A stretch of DNA of 64,000 bases from Saxidomus purpurata (GCA_022818135.1 JAFMSR010000003.1:37810095-37874094); one strand, 5' to 3'; shown: positions 10,949 through 24,539, counted from the first letter of the stretch. Translations and numbers: made by a program. Notes: generated from the letters alone by a model not told the origin.

Positions 10949-11362
10949 TTTTTGAGTTCCTTGAATAGACCTTTAAACTTATGACAATTGAGAGAATTTT
11001 TTCAAACATGATTGGCAATAGCTCTTTAAAAACAGTATCTTAAATGAACTTACTACTTGAGACCCTGCAACAGACAAAACTACTGATCCTTGAATTTGAC
11101 TATGGCAAGAACTGCTACCTGTACTTACTGGCTTGATTCAATAACTAGGACTGCTTAGGCAGAAAGAAATTGTAAAATTCTGATCAGAACAGAAGGAATC
11201 TGTGTTTCCGAGAAAGAACATTACTGGTTAAGAGCATTTTAACACCAATTTATGCAATTAATATGTATCAAAATGCAAAACTGTATGTCATTCCCTTTTG
11301 TCTCTTGACCTTATGCTCACACACTTTGCTTTATTGTTACTGTTAGTCAGTTCTAAGCTTGG
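10949..11362. other. No feature seen
   Basis: AT-rich spacer between the foldback element and the left TIR of the array. Confidence 0.5.
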
Positions 11363-14300
11363 GTATACCCAGCGGGCTTTCAAGTTCAGTCAAAGTCAAG
11401 TAGCCAGTAGCCAATGCCTTGCCAGGAAGTGGTTAAGGTAATAGAGGTAAAAGTGTTAGAACTCAAGGTTTTATGAATATATTTGTTTATATATTTATTA
11501 ACATACCAAACATATTTAACAAAATTAATGCAGAAAAACCATCTAGTGTTAAGACCTACTTTCTGGCTACATTGTACAAATGAAATTCATAGAATTCTGA
11601 ACTGATATTGAAATAAATGGAACTGTTCTGAGTACAAATACATAAAACGCCTACTTTTAAACATCTTTTTGGAAGGAATGACTATTTTCAAGCATAAATG
11701 AAATTCTTTCTTTAACATAACACTTTGTTCAAATGATTGCCCTGATCAGTTTTTAGGTCAGTCCTTATAATGAAACAAACTTGCAGCTTAACAGAAATTT
11801 TTGTGAAAAATGATTGGCCAAAATAGTCCTTAAAAGAAATCTTAACCAAGGTTTTGTCTTGACAGTAATTTTTGTCAAAAATGAATAGCCCAAACAGTCC
11901 TCTAAATGATTCTACTGCTTAATGTGAAACTTTTGTGAAAAATGATTTACCTAAAATTGTCCTAACAGGAGTATTCAAATGGCATAAATGCTTTAGTTTC
12001 TGAAACAATTCAATTATCTTGCCATTTGACTAATATATATAATCTCAACCACTTGCTTTCTCTCTTCAAAGCTCTAAGATACTGGAAAATGACTATACTG
12101 GACAGCCTACTGGGTATATCTCAGTTTAAAACCTGTTACCAAGATATTAAATTTGTGCCTAACCTAGGAAGCCTGCTTGGCATAACCAACTTGAAGACAG
12201 ACTTACCATAAAGCACATTCAGATGGAGTATTCAGGGGATAACAAAAAAAAATTAGCAAAAGCAAGGATCGAGATTACAGACCTACAAATATCTCTACAT
12301 TTTTTTAAAAATTTACAAAAGATCAAAACATTTGTACACTGACTGACCTAAAAACCATCACATTATTTTTGTGCACACAGTTTTATAAGATGCTAACCAC
12401 TAGCTATCTTTCTCTAAGGCACTTAACTTGTGCCTAACCCAAAAAGCTTGCTAGTTTCAGATTTTCTAATATCTGTGCAAAAGGGCACAAATGAAATATT
12501 AACATATTCAAATTTTGTTGCTTATCAAAGTAAAAGATGAATAATTGTTAATGATGAGAAACCAAAGGCCAACTAAGGCTCATGTACACAAAAGCCATTA
12601 CTGGTTACATAGTATGATTTTGTTGAAAATGATTGGAATAAACTGTCCTTAAAATGAATTATATTCCTTACAGGAATGACTTGGCCTTATTATGAACTTT
12701 CTTAACTACAAGAAGTCTTTGTCATAAACAATGAGTCAGAACAGTCCCTTAAAATGAACCTTATACCCTGTAAGAAGTTTTTGTCAAAAAAAAGTTGCAC
12801 GAACAATCCTTACAATGAAATTAAGGGGATGTAAAATCTTTACCATTTGTGTTGTGCATGTCAAAAATATTTAACAAACATTAAGAAGGAAACACATTTA
12901 GTCACAAATTAGTGTAAAGACCTACTTACTGACTACATTGTTCAAATGAAATGCATAAAATTCTGGAACTGTTCTGAGTACACTTACATAAAATGCCTAC
13001 TTTTAAACATCTTTTTAGAAGGAATAACTAATTCAAAGCATATATTAAATCCTTTCTTTAACAAAACACTTTGCTTATCCGTTTTAGGTCAGTCCTTATA
13101 ATGAAACAAACTTGCAGCTTACCAGAAATTTTTGTCAAAAATGATTGGCCAAAATAGTCCTTAAAGGAAATCTTAACCAAGGTTTTGTCTTGACAGTAAT
13201 TTTTGTCAAAAATGAATAGCCCAAACAGTCCTCTAAATGATCCTACTGCTTAATGTGAAGCTTTTGTGAAAAATGATTTGCCTAAAATTGTCCTAACAGG
13301 AGTATTCAAATGGCATAAATGCTTTAGTTTCTGAAACAATTCAATTATCTTGCCATTTGACTATTATATATAATCTCAACCACTTGCTTTCTCTTTTCAA
13401 AGCTCTAAGATACTGGAAAATGACTATACTGGACAGCCTACTGGGTATATCTCAGTTTAAAACCTGTTACCAAGATATTAAATTTGTGCCTAACCTAGGA
13501 AGCCTGCTTGGCATAGCCAACTTGAAGACAGACTTACCATAAAGCACATTCAGATGGAGTATTCAGGGGATAACAAAAAAAATTAGCAAAAGCAAGGATC
13601 GAGATTACAGACCTACAAATATCTCTACATTTTTTTAAAAATTTACAAAAGATCAAAACATTTGTACACTGACTGACCTAAAAACCATCACATTATTTTG
13701 TGCACACAGTTTTATAAGATGCTAACCACTAGCTATCTTTCTCTAAGGCACTTAACTTGTGCCTAACCCAAAAAGCTTGCTAGTTTCAGATTTTCTAATA
13801 TCTGTGCAAAAGGGCACAAATGAAATATTAACATATTCAAATTTTGTTGCTTATCAAAGTAAAAGATGAATAATTGTTAATGATGAGAAACCAAAGGCCA
13901 ACTAAGGCTCATGTACACAAAAGCCATTACTGGTTACATAGTATGATTTTGTTGAAAATGATTGGAATAAACTGTCCTTAAAATGAATTATATTCCTTAC
14001 AGGAATGACTTGGCCTTATTATGAACTTTCTTAACTACAAGAAGTCTTTGTCATAAACAATGAGTCAGAACAGTCCCTTAAAATGAACCTTATACCCTGT
14101 AAGAAGTTTTTGTCAAAAAAAGTTGCATGAACAATCCTTACAATGAAATTAAGGGGATGTAAAATCTTTACCATTTGTGTTGTGCATGTCAAAAATATTT
14201 AACAAACATTAAGAAGGAAACACATTTAGTCACAAATTAGTGTAAAGACCTACTTACTGACTACATTGTTCAAATGAAATGCATAAAATTCTGGAACTGT

Positions 14301-17300
14301 TCTGAGTACACTTACATAAAATGCCTACTTTTAAACATCTTTTTAGAAGGAATAACTAATTCAAAGCATATATTAAATCCTTTCTTTAACAAAACACTTT
14401 GCTTATCCGTTTTTAGGTCAGTCCTTATAATGAAACAAACTTGCAGCTTAACAGAAATTTTTGTCAAAAATGATTGGCCAAAATAGTCCTTAAAGGAAAT
14501 CTTAACCAAGGTTTCGTCTTGACAGTAATTTTTGTCAAAAATGAATAGCCCAAACAGTCCTCTAAATGATCCTACTGCTTAATGTGAAGCTTTTGTGAAA
14601 AATGATTTGCCTAAAATTGTCCTAACAGGAGTATTCAAATGGCATAAATGCTTTAGTTTCTGAAACAATTCAATTATCTTGCCATTTGACTATTATATAT
14701 AATCTCAGCCACTTGCTTTCTCTCTTCAAAGCTCTAAGATACTGGAAAATGACTATACTGGACAGCCTACTGGGTATATCTCAGTTTAAAACCTGTTACC
14801 AAGATATTAAATTTGTGCCTAACCTAGGAAGCCTGCTTGGCATAGCCAACTTGAAGACAGACTTACCATAAAGCACATTCAGATGGAGTATTCAGGGAAT
14901 AACAAAAAAAATTAGCAAAAGCAAGGATCGAGATTACAGACCTACAAATATCTCTACATTTTTTTAAAAATTTACAAAAGATCAAAACATTTGTACACTG
15001 ACTGACCTAAAAACCATCACATTATTTTTGTGCACACAGTTTTATAAGATGCTAACCACTAGCTATCTTTCTCTAAGGCACTTAACTTGTGCCTAACCCA
15101 AAAAGCTTGCTAGTTTCAGATTTTCTAATATCTGTGCAAAAGGGCACAAATGAAATATTAACATATTCAAATTTTGTTGCTTATCAAAGTAAAAGATGAA
15201 TAATTGTTAATGATGAGAAACCAAAGGCCAACTAAGGCTCATGTACACAAAAGCCATTACTGGTTACATAGTATGATTTTGTTGAAAATGATTGGAATAA
15301 ACTGTCCTTAAAATGAATTATATTCCTTACAGGAATGACTTGGCCTTATTATGAACTTTCTTTAACTACAAGAAGTCTTTGTCATAAACAATGAGTCAGA
15401 ACAGTCCCTTAAAATGAACCTTATACCCTGTAAGAAGTTTTTGTCAAAAAAAGTTGCATGAACAATCCTTACAATGAAATTAAGGGGATGTAAAATCTTT
15501 ACCATTTGTGTTGTGCATGTCAAAAATATTTAACAAACATTAAGAAGGAAACACATTTAGTCACAAATTAGTGTAAAGACCTACTTACTGACTACATTGT
15601 TCAAATGAAATGCATAAAATTCTGGAACTGTTCTGAGTACACTTACATAAAATGCCTACTTTTAAACATCTTTTTAGAAGGAATAACTAATTCAAAGCAT
15701 ATATTAAATCTTTTCTTTAACAAAACACTTTGCTTATCCATTTTTAGGTCAGTCCTTATAATGAAACAAACTTGCAGCTTAACAGAAATTTTTGTCAAAA
15801 ATGATTGGCCAAAATAGTCCTTAAAAGAAATCTTAACCAAGGTTTTGTCTTGACAGTAATTTTTGTCAAAAATGAATAGCCCAAACAGTCCTCTAAATGA
15901 TCCTACTGCTTAATGTGAAGCTTTTGTGAAAAATGATTTGCCTAAAATTGTCCTAACAGGAGTATTCAAATGGCATAAATGCTTTAGTTTCTGAAACAAT
16001 TCAATTATCTTGCCATTTGACTATTATATATAATCTCAGCCACTTGCTTTCTCTCTTCAAAGCTCTAAGATACTGGAAAATGACTATACTGGACAGCCTA
16101 CTGGGTATATCTCAGTTTAAAACCTGTTACCAAGATATTAAATTTGTGCCTAACCTAGGAAGCCTGCTTGGCATAGCCAACTTGAAGACAGACTTACCAT
16201 AAAGCACATTCAGATGGAGTATTCAGGGGATAACAAAAAAAAATTAGCAAAAGCAAGGATCGAGATTACAGACCTACAAATATCTCTACATTTTTTTAAA
16301 AATTTACAAAAGATCAAAACATTTGTACACTGACTGACCTAAAAACCATCACATTATTTTTGTGCACACAGTTTTATAAGATGCTAACCACTAGCTATCT
16401 TTCTCTAAGGCACTTAACTTGTGCCTAACCCAAAAAGCTTGCTAGTTTCAGATTTTCTAATATCTGTGCAAAAGGGCACAAATGAAATATTAACATATTC
16501 AAATTTTGTTGCTTATCAAAGTAAAAGATGAATAATTGTTAATGATGAGAAACCAAAGGCCAACTAAGGCTCATGTACACAAAAGCCATTACTGGTTACA
16601 TAGTATGATTTTGTTGAAAATGATTGGAATAAACTGTCCTTAAAATGAATTATATTCCTTACAGGAATGACTTGGCCTTATTATGAACTTTCTTTAACTA
16701 CAAGAAGTCTTTGTCATAAACAATGAGTCAGAACAGTCCCTTAAAATGAACCTTATACCCTGTAAGAAGTTTTTGTCAAAAAAAGTTGCATGAACAATCC
16801 TTACAATGAAATTAAGGGGATGTAAAATCTTTACCATTTGTGTTGTGCATGTCAAAAATATTTAACAAACATTAAGAAGGAAACACATTTAGTCATGAAT
16901 TAGTGTAAAGACCTACTTACTGACTACATTGTTCAAATGAAATGCATAAAATTCTGGAACTGTTCTGAGTACACTTACATAAAATGCCTACTTTTAAACA
17001 TCTTTTTAGAAGGAATAACTAATTCAAAGCATATATTAAATCCTTTCTTTAACAAAACACTTTGCTTATCCGTTTTTAGGTCAGTCCTTATAATGAAACA
17101 AACTTGCAGCTTAACAGAAATTTTTGTCAAAAATGATTGGCCAAAATAGTCCTTAAAAGAAATCTTAACCAAGGTTTTGTCTTGACAGTAATTTTTGTCA
17201 AAAATGAATAGCCCAAACAGTCCTCTAAATGATCCTACTGCTTAATGTGAAGCTTTTGTGAAAAATGATTTGCCTAAAATTGTCCTAACAGGAGTATTCA

Positions 17301-20300
17301 AATGGCATAAATGCTTTAGTTTCTGAAACAATTCAATTATCTTGCCATTTGACTATTATACATAATCTCAACCACTTGCTTTCTTTCTTCAAAGCTCTAA
17401 GATACTGGAAAATGACTATACTGGACAGCCTACTGGGTATATCTCAGTCAGTTTAAAACCTGTTACCAAGATATTAAATTTGTGCCTAACCTAGGAAGCC
17501 TGCTTGGCATAGCCAACTTGAAGACAGACTTACCATAAAGCACATTCAGATGGAGTATTCAGGGGATAACAAAAAAAATTAGCAAAAGCAAGGATCGAGA
17601 TTACAGACCTACAAATATCTCTACATTTTTTTAAAAATTTACAAAAGATCAAAACATTTGTACACTGACTGACCTAAAAACCATCACATTATTTTTGTGC
17701 ACACAGTTTTATAAGATGCTAACCACTAGCTATCTTTCTCTAAGGCACTTAATTTGTGCCTAACCCAAAAAGCTTGCTAGTTTCAGATTTTCTAATATCT
17801 GTGCAAAAGGGCACAAATGAAATATTAACATATTCAAATTTTGTTGCTTATCAAAGTAAAAGATAAATAATTTTCAATGAAGAGAAACCAAAGGCCAACT
17901 AAGGCTCATGTACACAAAAGCCATTACTGGTTACATAGTATGATTTTGTTGAAAATGATTGGAATAAACTGTCCTTAAAATGAATTATATTCCTTACAGG
18001 AATGACTTGGCCTTATTATGAACTTTCTTCACTACAAGAAGTCTTTGTCATAAACAATGAGTCGGAACAGTCCCTTAAAATGAACCTTATACCCTGTAAA
18101 AGTTTTTGTCAAAAATACGTTGCATGAACAATCCTAACAATGAAATTAAGGGGATGTAAAATCTTTACCATTTGTGTTGTGCATGTCAAAAATATTTAAC
18201 AAACATTAAGAAGGAAACACATTTAGTCACAAATTAGTGTAAAGACCTACTTACTGACTACATTGTTCAAATGAAATGCATAAAATTCTGGAACTGTTCT
18301 GAGTACACTTACATAAAATGCCTACTTTTAAACATCTTTTTAGAAGGAATAACTAATTCAAAGCATATATTAAATCCTTTCTTTAACAAAACACTTTGCT
18401 TATCCGTTTTTAGGTCAGTCCTTATAATGAAACAAACTTGCAGCTTAACAGAAATTTTTGTCAAAAATGATTGGCCAAAATAGTCCTTAAAGGAAATCTT
18501 AACCAAAGTTTTGTCTTGACAGTAATTTTTGTCAAAAATGAATAGCCCAAACAGTCCTCTAAATGATCCTACTGCTTAATGTGAAGCTTTTGTGAAAAAT
18601 GATTTGCCTAAAATTGTCCTAACAGGAGTATTCAAATGGCATAAATGCTTTAGTTTCTGAAACAATTCAATTATCTTGCCATTTGACTATTATACATAAT
18701 CTCAACCACTTGCTTTCTTTCTTCAAAGCTCTAAGATACTGGAAAATGACTATACTGGACAGCCTACTGGGTATATCTCAGTCAGTTTAAAACCTGTTAC
18801 CAAGATATTAAATTTGTGCCTAACCTAGGAAGCCTGTTTGGCATAGCCAACTTGAAGACAGACTTACCATAAAGCACATTCAGATGGAGTATTCAGGGCA
18901 TAACAAAAAAAAATTAGCAAAAGCAAGGATTGAGATTACAGACCTACAAATATCTCTACATTTTTTAAAAAATTTACAAAAGATCAAAACATTTGTACAC
19001 TGACTGACCTAAAAACCATCACATTATTTTTGTGCACACAGTTTTATAAGATGCTAACCACTAGCTATCTTTCTCTAAGGCACTTAACTTGTGCCTAACC
19101 CAAAAAGCTTGCTAGTTTCAGATTTTCTAATATCTGTGCAAAAGGGCACAAATGAAATATTAACATATTCAAATTTTGTTGCTTATCAAAGTAAAAGATA
19201 AATAATTTTCAATGAAGAGAAACCAAAGGCCAACTAAGGCTCATGTACACAAAAGCCATTACTGGTTACATAGTATGATTTTGTTGAAAATGATTGGAAT
19301 AAACTGTCCTTAAAATGAATTATATTCCTTACAGGAATGACTTGGCCTTATTATGAACTTTCTTAACTACAAGAAGTCTTTGTCATAAACAATGAGTCAG
19401 AACAGTCCCTTAAAATGAACCTTATACCCTGTAAGAAGTTTTTGTCAAAAAGAAGTTGCATGAACAATCCTTACAATGAAATTAAGGGGATGTAAAATCT
19501 TTACCATTTGTGTTGTGCATGTCAAAAATATTTAACAAACATTAAGAAGGAAACACATTTAGTCATGAATTAGTGTAAAGACCTACTTACTGACTACATT
19601 GTTCAAATGAAATGCATAAAATTCTGGAACTGTTCTGAGTACACTTACATAAAATGCCTACTTTTAAACATCTTTTTAGAAGGAATAACTAATTCAAAGC
19701 ATATATTAAATCCTTTCTTTAACAAAACACTTTGCTTATCCGTTTTTAGGTCAGTCCTTATAATGAAACAAACTTGCAGCTTAACAGAAATTTTTGTGAA
19801 AAATGATTGGCCAAAATAGTCCTTAAAGGAAATCTTAACCAAGGTTTTGTCTTGACAGTAATTTTTGTCAAAAATGAATAGCCCAAACAGTCCTCTAAAT
19901 GATCCTACTGCTTAATGTGAAGCTTTTGTGAAAAATGATTTGCCTAAAATTGTCCTAACAGGAGTATTCAAATGGCATAAATGCTTTAGTTTCTGAAACA
20001 ATTCAATTATCTTGCCATTTGACTATTATACATAATCTCAACCACTTGCTTTCTTTCTTCAAAGCTCTAAGATACTGGAAAATGACTATACTGGACAGCC
20101 TACTGGGTATATCTCAGTTTAAAACCTGTTACCAAGATATTAAATTTGTGCCTAACCTAGGAAGCCTGTTTGGCATAGCCAACTTGAAGACAGACTTACC
20201 ATAAAGCACATTCAGATGGAGTATTCAGGGCATAACAAAAAAAAATTAGCAAAAGCAAGGATTGAGATTACAGACCTACAAATATCTTTACATTTTTTAA

Positions 20301-22385
20301 AAAATTTACAAAAGATCAAAACATTTGTACACTGACTGACCTAAAAACCATCACATTATTTTTGTGCACACAGTTTTATAAGATGCTAACCACTAGCTAT
20401 CTTTCTCTAAGGCACTTAACTTGTGCCTAACCCAAAAAGCTTGCTAGTTTCAGATTTTCTAATATCTGTGCAAAAGGGCACAAATGAAATATTAACATAT
20501 TCAAATTTTGTTGCTTATCAAAGTAAAAGATAAATAATTTTCAATGAAGAGAAACCAAAGGCCAACTAAGGCTCATGTACACAAAAGCCATTACTGGTTA
20601 CATAGTATGATTTTGTTGAAAATGATTGGAATAAACTGTCCTTAAAATGAATTATATTCCTTACAGGAATGACTTGGCCTTATTATGAACTTTCTTAACT
20701 ACAAGAGGTCTTTGTCATAAACAATGAGTCAGAACAGTCCCTTAAAATGAACCTTATACCCTGTAAGAAGTTTTTGTCAAAAAGAAGTTGCATGAACAAT
20801 TCTTACAATGAAATTAAGGGGATGTAAAATCTTTACCATTTGTGTTGTGCATGTCAAAAATATTTAACAAACATTAAGAATGAAACACATTTAGTCACGA
20901 ATTAGTGTAAAGACCTACTTACTGACTACATTGTTCAAATGAAATGCATAAAATTCTGGAACTGTTCTGAGTACACTTACATAAAATGCCTACTTTTAAA
21001 CATCTTTTTAGAAGGAATAACTAATTCAAAGCATATATTAAATCCTTTCTTTAACAAAACACTTTGCTTATCCATTTTTAGGTCAGTCCTTATAATGAAA
21101 CAAACTTGCAGCTTAACAGAAATTTTTGTCAAAAATGATTGGCCAAAATAGTCCTTAAAGGAAATCTTAACCAAGGTTTTGTCTTGACAGTAATTTTTGT
21201 CAAAAATGAATAGCCCAAACAGTCCTCTAAATGATCCTACTGCTTAATGTGAAGCTTTTGTGAAAAATGATTTGCCTAAAATTGTCCTAACAGGAGTATT
21301 CAAATGGCATAAATGCTTTAGTTTCTGAAACAATTCAATTATCTTGCCATTTGACTATTATACATAATCTCAACCACTTGCTTTCTTTCTTCAAAGCTCT
21401 AAGATACTGGAAAATGACTATACTGGACAGCCTACTGGGTATATCTCAGTTTAAAACCTGTTACCAAGATATTAAATTTGTGCCTAACCTAGGAAGCCTG
21501 CTTGGCATAGCCAACTTGAAGACAGACTTACCATAAAGCACATTCAGATGGAGTATTCAGGGCATAACAAAAAAAAATTAGCAAAAGCAAGGATTGAGAT
21601 TACAGACCTACAAATATCTCTACATTTTTTTAAAAATTTACAAAAGATCAAAACATTTGTACACTGACTGACCTAAAAACCATCACATTATTTTTGTGCA
21701 CACAGTTTTATAAGATGCTAACCACTAGCTATCTTTCTCTAAGGCACTTAACTTGTGCCTAACCCAAAAAGCTTGCTAGTTTCAGATTTTCAATCATTTG
21801 TACAAAAGGCATTAATGAAATATTAACATATTCAAATGTTGTTACTAAACAAAGTTGAAGATGAATAATTGTCAATGATGAGAAACCAAAGGCCAACTAA
21901 GGCTCATGTACACAAAAGCCATTACTGGTTACATAGTATGTTTTTGTAGAAAATGATGGGCATACACCTGTACTTTAAATGAACTTTCTTACAGGAATCT
22001 GTAAAATATATTTTGCTCTTAATATGAATCTTATAACCAACAAGAAGTTTTTATTAAAAAAAATTAGATCAGAACAGTCCCTAAAATGAACCTTATGAAA
22101 AATTGTCAAAATGAGTTGCCTAAACAATCCTTAAAATGATCCTTACTACCCTATGAGAAATGAGAGATTTTATCAGTTTTTAGATTAACCTACAGTCTTA
22201 TGGTCAAAAATGATAAGTTTTAACAGCAATTCTTAGAAACTCTTAGAAATAATATAAAGACTGCTACGGCACCATAAAACCTAGAGTTTATAACACTTTA
22301 ACCTCTATTACCTCAACCACCTCCTTGCAAGGCATTGGCCACTAACTACTCAACTTTGACTGAACTTGAAATCCTGCTGGGTATT
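11363..22385. mobile_element. TIR-bracketed ~11-kb element containing a 1.33-kb tandem array
   Basis: The sequence at 11365-11475 (TTCAAGTTCAGTCAAAG, then CCAATGCCTTGC and GGTAATAGAGG) reappears as its reverse complement at 22273-22384. Both arms are about 110 bp, diverged by perhaps 15-20%. Almost everything between them is the tandem array listed separately. No transposase-like reading frame is seen. It could be a non-autonomous DNA transposon with expanded internal repeats, or an array flanked by chance by two inverted copies of another repeat. Confidence 0.6.
11476..22130. repeat. Tandem array, ~1332-bp unit, eight copies
   Basis: The anchor GCCATTTGAC recurs at 12021, 13352, 14681, 16012, 17344, 18678, 20014 and 21346, spaced 1329-1336 bp. 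Internal copies differ at only a few sites; the left edge (11476-11900) and right edge (21780-22130) are clearly diverged. This is the pattern expected when unequal exchange or conversion homogenises the middle. Short recurrent ORFs of 61-70 codons on both strands recur only because the DNA repeats; they overlap on opposite strands and carry no domain. Each unit contains smaller degenerate sub-repeats. Confidence 0.95.
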
Positions 22386-22397
22386 TATCTTGAAAAG

Positions 22398-23070
22398 ACT
22401 TAAATGTGTGGTTGAAGTTTTTTCAACAAAAATAGAAACAAGTGGACAGAGTAATACATGAAATACCAATATATAACCCTTTATCACATTTTGAACCCTA
22501 AGTATAACCTTTACCATCAACGTGATCTTTAACACAACTTGATCTACTGTTTCAGGTATGCATTTTCTATGTGAAAATTGTAGTGCCTTTTCTTTTAGTA
22601 ATATTACATTTTAGTTTTTATTTATTGCTTATATCTTAAAGCCTTAATTTAAATCTAATTGATTAAAGTAACTTTCTTTTTCATTTGCTTTATGATACAC
22701 ATTAATGTACACAGAGGCCATACCTTAATATTTAGATGTCCTTAATATTCTGTCTCAGAAGCATGGTTTTCTTCTATTCTGATGAAAATTTAGATTTACT
22801 AAAATGTGTAGTTGTAGTTTTTTTCAAAAAAAGAGTAAAAAAACAACAAGTGAATGGAATTCTGCCATGCACTTGATCACAACTTTGAGCCCTAAGTGTT
22901 ACCTTAACCTTCAAGGTAGCTGTCTGGATGTTACACATGACACACCTTTGAACAACTGTGTTGAGTTATTTCAAATCCAGTCAATATAAGTGTGACCTTG
23001 ACACAACTAAGGCTGAATTTACTTTCCAAACTGTTTTAGATGTGCCTTTTTCTATGTGACAATTGTAGCG
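22398..23070 (+). repeat. Direct repeat pair next to the TIR array
   Basis: About 22398-22600 and 22798-23070 share AAATGTGTRGTTG...TTTTTTTCAA, AACCCTAAGTATAACCTT/GCCCTAAGTGTTACCTT and TCTATGTGAMAATTGTAGYG. About 400 bp apart; the second is a little longer. Includes motifs distantly like the 178-bp family (TGTGACCTTGAC). Confidence 0.65.
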
Positions 23071-23184
23071 CTCTTTTCATACATACAGTAAGTAAATTAT
23101 ACACTGTATTTAAAATCACTACTGCTCCTCCTCATATGAAATGTATAAAAGTTATTTTATCTTTTGAGTTAAGTAAAGCAAACA

Positions 23185-23910
23185 CATAAGTGAGGTGAGG
23201 CAAGACGAGACGAGGCAAGACTTGGGTGAGGCTAGGCTAGGCTAGGCTAGGCTAGGCTAGGCAAGGCTAGGCAAGACGAGACGAGGCAAGACTTGGGTGA
23301 GGCTAGGCTAGGCTAGGCTAGACTTGGGTGAGGCTAGGCTAGGTGAGGAAAAGGCAGGGCAGGGCAGGGCAGGGCTGGGCCATGTCTTGATAGGCTGGGC
23401 TGGCTAGGGTGAGTGAGTGGGCTGGGTTGGGTGAGTGAGCTGGACGAGTGGGCTGGCTAGGGTAAGTGAGTGAGCTGGACAAGTGGGCTGGCTAGGGTAA
23501 GTGAGTGGGCTGGGCAAGTGAGCTGAGCTGGGCGAGTGGGCTTGGCTGGGCTGGGCAATGTTTTGATAGGCTGGGCTGGCTAGAGTGAGTGAGTGGGCTG
23601 GGTTGGGTGAGTGAGCTGGACGAGTGGGCTGGCTAGGGTAAGTGAGTGAGCTGGATGAGTGGGCTGGCTAGGGTAAGTGAGTGGGCTGGGCGAGTGAGCT
23701 GAGCTGGGCGAGTGGGCTTGGCTGGGCTGGGCAATGTTTTGATAGGCTGGGCTGGCTATAGTGAGTGAGTGGGCTGGGTTGGGTGAGTGAGCTGGACGAG
23801 TGGGCTGGCTAGGGTAAGTGAGTGAGCTGGACGAGTGGGCTGGCTAGGGTGAGTGGGCTGGGCGAGTGAGCTGAGCTGGGCGAGTGGGCTGGCTAGGCTA
23901 GGCTTAATTA
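23185..23910 (+). repeat. G-rich minisatellite with (GGCTA)n and ~180-bp higher-order units
   Basis: Begins with repeats of GGCTAGGCTAGG and GACGAGACGAGGCAAGAC (23190-23345), then GGGCAGGGCAGGGCAGGGC, then mosaics of GTGAGTGGGCTGG and GCTGGACGAGTGG. The landmark TTTTGATAGGCTGGGCTGG (CTTGATAGG in the first copy) recurs at about 23385, 23563 and 23742, giving a super-period near 179 bp. The plus strand is strongly G over C. The 23756-23950 reading frame on the minus strand (Ser/Pro/Ala/His) is repeat translation. Confidence 0.92.
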
Positions 23911-24218
23911 AGATCCCTGCAGTACTACAACTGTCACATAAAAGATACATAACTACGAAAAGTTAATACAATGTGTATGCAAACTAAAATACAGACATAA
24001 ATTGTTTACAACAACCTCTACAGACCAAGAGAAATGTACATGTAAGTAAAAGAAAATGTGACCGCCTCAAAACTAAGAACAGTTTTTAGGTCATTTGAAT
24101 GATTTTCATTCCCAGTTTGACAGCACACAGAGTACAGCATTATATGGTTACACAAAATGACCTTATTACTTATTCTGTTTATGTTTTCATTGTCTAATTA
24201 ACTACAACTACACATTAC

Positions 24219-24280
24219 CTGCAACATTCTTCAGCGTGCATGTCCCCTGTGAATGCAATGATGTCAAGTCCATCAAAACC
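24219..24280 (-). CDS. Possible small exon of the same minus-strand gene
   Basis: An acceptor with a pyrimidine-rich tract (TTTCTTTCCATCGTTCAG, ending at 24281) and donor CAG|GTAATG bound 62 bp. In the phase supplied by the candidate exon at 27134 it reads VLMDLTSLHSQGTCTLKNVA. Another frame is also open (FDGLDIIAFTGDMHAEECC), so the frame is not certain. It does not join directly in phase to 9064-9206; an unseen exon would be needed. Confidence 0.35.
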
Positions 24281-24539
24281 CTGAACGATGGAAAGAAAAC
24301 AATTCACTGAAGACCACTATGTACACTAGTATTAACCGGAAAATACCCTTGTTTCATTTCACCTGAAAATAGAAATAAAAGAAACATAAGTTAAGAGAAC
24401 ATGATGTGAAACCTGGTGAGTGTTCAAATGATGTAAATTAGAGTTGCCAAAATCTGCAAATGCCTATAAAAATGTTTGCTGAAGATTTTATGCATTTGGT
24501 TTTATCAATTATGTACAAAAATGCATCAATGTAAGCTTC

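Noticed and set aside
11070..11160. 22-nt micro-exon on the minus strand (between ...AAGCAG and GTAAGTAC) to bridge the candidate minus-strand exons
   Set aside because: The splice signals look good, but its length does not restore the phase between 24219-24280 and 9064-9206.
12026..21536. Recurrent 61-, 65- and 70-codon frames in every 1.33-kb unit
   Set aside because: They recur because the DNA repeats, overlap on opposite strands and lack domains. Their conservation equals that of the surrounding DNA.
23190..23345. (GGCTA)n run as telomeric repeat
   Set aside because: The usual animal motif is TTAGGG. This run is interstitial, pentameric and grades into other minisatellite motifs.
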